A stretch of 42,645 bases of DNA from Ectocarpus siliculosus (Eukaryota > Sar > Phaeophyceae > Ectocarpales > Ectocarpaceae), in the NCBI GenBank assembly GCA_000310025.1, contig FN649734.1:4572047-4614691 (forward strand). Direction: 5' to 3'. This document shows, in pieces, positions 41,473-42,645 of the stretch (the first letter of the stretch is position 1; each line of letters opens with the position of its first letter). Under the pieces are notes generated by a model that did not search any database, was not told where the DNA came from, and saw only the letters and a program-made list of their open reading frames with translations. Position numbers and translations under genes: made by a program.

Positions 41473-41580
41473 CTAGGCCAACGTCTTCTTCTTTTTCTTG
41501 AGGGAGGTCTTGTAAGTGAGGATGTCTCCTCCCCATGGGGCCACCCGTCCCTCGTCCACAACCCAGATCTCCTCCGCCAC
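41473..41580 (-). CDS. Last coding exon of an ABCF-type ATPase (partial gene)
   Basis: After an acceptor TTTGTTCGGCAG|GTGGCG the exon encodes 35 residues starting VAEEIWVVDEGRV, continuing APWGGDILTYKTSL, and ending in a lysine-rich tail and a TAG stop. ABCF proteins (GCN20/ABCF1/ABCF3 type, cytosolic ATPases without membrane segments that act on ribosomes and translation) end their second ATPase domain in just this way: an [AC].E[LI]WVV..G.V..(W/F).G.. .YK element after the H-loop. The remaining exons, with the Walker and signature motifs, should lie to the right, but the sequence there is a poor-quality contig end. Recognition rests on this C-terminal element only. Confidence 0.6.
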   Translation of the reverse strand: MAEEIWVVDEGRVAPWGGDILTYKTSLKKKKKTLA

Positions 41581-41630
41581 CTGCCGAACAAAAAAAAACA
41601 ACAACATAGAACCAGCGATTGTTCAGAGGG

Positions 41631-41765
41631 GGGCCGCGTACTCGTTTTGTGTTTTGCATGCCTTGGCGGTTAGACCATTGACCACGCGTCCTCGAGAGGA
41701 CGGCGCATTGTTCCCACAGGACCCATCACCGATGGCCAATCGTTCCGTCCTACTTTGCCAAAGGT
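41631..41765 (+). repeat. Short interspersed repeat family, copy next to the ABCF exon
   Basis: CGTACTCGTTTTGTGTTTTG, CATGCCTTGGCGGTTAGACC, ATTGACCACGCGTCCTCGAG, AGGACGGCGCATTGTTCCCA, CAGGACCCATCACCGATGGC, CAATCGTTCCGTCCTACTTT. It closely matches 6811-6935 and starts about 50 bases upstream of the ABCF exon acceptor (minus strand). Confidence 0.8.
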
Positions 41766-41810
41766 GCCTCGAAATATTGTTCCTTAGTAGATCTATGGGT
41801 CATGGATGGT

Positions 41811-41925
41811 GGCGGGGTGTACTCATCGCCGTGCATGCAGTAGTCGTTAGACCTTGGACCTCGCATCCCTACAAGAGCCGGGATCGAGCATGCCGGGTTT
41901 TCACCAAACCAGGCTATAGGGGGGG
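41811..41925 (+). repeat. Short interspersed repeat family, subfamily 2
   Basis: GGGTGTACTCATCGCCGTGC, ATGCAGTAGTCGTTAGACCT, TGGACCTCGCATCCCTACAA, GAGCCGGGATCGAGCATGCC, GGGTTTTCACC. It lies about 45 bases after a subfamily 1 copy, so both subfamilies are adjacent here. Confidence 0.75.
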
Positions 41926-42029
41926 GGGGGTACTCATGTTTCGCATGATTTGGTTGTTAAACCATTCCCCACGCGTCCTTACGAAATATCTAAAAAATTG
42001 CTGGCCTTGGAGGCAAAAACAAGAGTGGG

Positions 42030-42645
42030 GGGGGGGGGGGGGGGCTTTTTTATTATCCCGGGACCCTTTTTTACCCCCCTTTTCCGTTTAGAAAACACCA
42101 TTTGAAAAATTTTCCCCATGTTTTAAAAAAAAACCTGGGTTTCCCCCCAAAAATTTAACCGGGAAAAGGGGGGGGGGGGGGGGGGGGGGGAAACCACCCC
42201 CCCCGGGGGGGTTTTTCCCCTCCCCCCCCCAAAAAAGGGGGGGGGCCGCATGCCTTCCCCCCCCCCCACATTTTAACCTATTGGTGGGACCCCCCCCCTT
42301 TCCCTCCTTCCCCATTTCAGTCCAAATTTGGTCCTCCGGGACCCCCCTTTTTTTTCCCCCTTTTTTGTCAACCCCCCCAAAAATTCGGGCCTCCCCCCTT
42401 TTTAAGTTCCCCCATTCTCCTTCCCAAACCCCCCAAAAACCCCCCTTGGGACCCAAACTCGCGCCCGGGACCCCCGAAAAAAAAAAAACCACAAAAAATT
42501 TTTTTGCCCCCCACCCCCAAAAAAAAACAAAAGAAAACGGCCCCCCCCCCGGGGAAAAAACCCTGGGGGTTGCCCCCCAAGACCAAAAAGGGGTTTGGGG
42601 AAAGACCCCCTAAGGCCCCTTTAAAACTGGGGGTAATTTTTAAAC
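42030..42645. other. Homopolymer-inflated, low-quality contig end
   Basis: From about 42030 nearly every base is part of a run of three or more, with G runs of about twenty near 42030 and 42170 and repeated CCCCC, TTTT and AAAA blocks. This is unlike the rest of the window and typical of a badly called contig end. The reading frames over it should not be trusted. Confidence 0.8.

Overview
This is nuclear DNA from a eukaryote with an intron-rich, repeat-rich genome, most probably a brown alga or a related photosynthetic stramenopile. The reasons are GT-AG introns of about 0.2 to 4 kb between exons of about 75 to 930 bases, Ty3/gypsy fragments with a GYWQMPLAPET-type reverse transcriptase, a PIF/Harbinger transposase with a YRLRPD-type N-terminal motif, and many short repeats inside introns. 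The taxon is inferred; no rRNA or organelle marker is present. Almost every long open frame in the window is a shadow of repeats. The real genes were found by joining exons whose splice phases and protein families fit.

Layout. 1-2050: GC-rich minus-strand sequence that looks like the 5' part of an LTR retrotransposon leaving the window on the left. 4446-23204 (+): a twelve-exon gene for a CCDC112-type coiled-coil (centriolar satellite/ciliary) protein. Its introns carry a LINE remnant, tandem duplications, an array of foldback elements, an inverted Ty3/gypsy mosaic and a 2.3 kb minisatellite built on a TACGGTA motif. 25764-29906 (-): a truncated PIF/Harbinger transposase whose 3.5 kb intron is filled with small inverted-repeat elements (MITEs). 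31669-38684 (-): an eight-exon gene for a SNAPC4 (SNAP190)-like protein with four and a half Myb repeats, the DNA-binding subunit of the snRNA-activating complex. 41473-41580 (-): the last coding exon of an ABCF-type ATPase gene whose other exons should lie to the right. 42030-42645: a homopolymer-inflated, low-quality end.

The two full genes are unrelated in function (ciliary/centrosomal protein; snRNA transcription factor) and converge on the Harbinger remnant. The least expected signal is shared by both: exon edges have been tandemly duplicated together with their splice sites. The 3' edge of CCDC112-like exon 11 is present three times with its donor, the 3' edge of SNAPC4-like exon 5 twice with its donor, and the 5' edge of SNAPC4-like exon 8 three times with its acceptor region. 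A second pattern is a short interspersed repeat family (at least seven copies) of which several copies sit within about 60 bases of splice sites.
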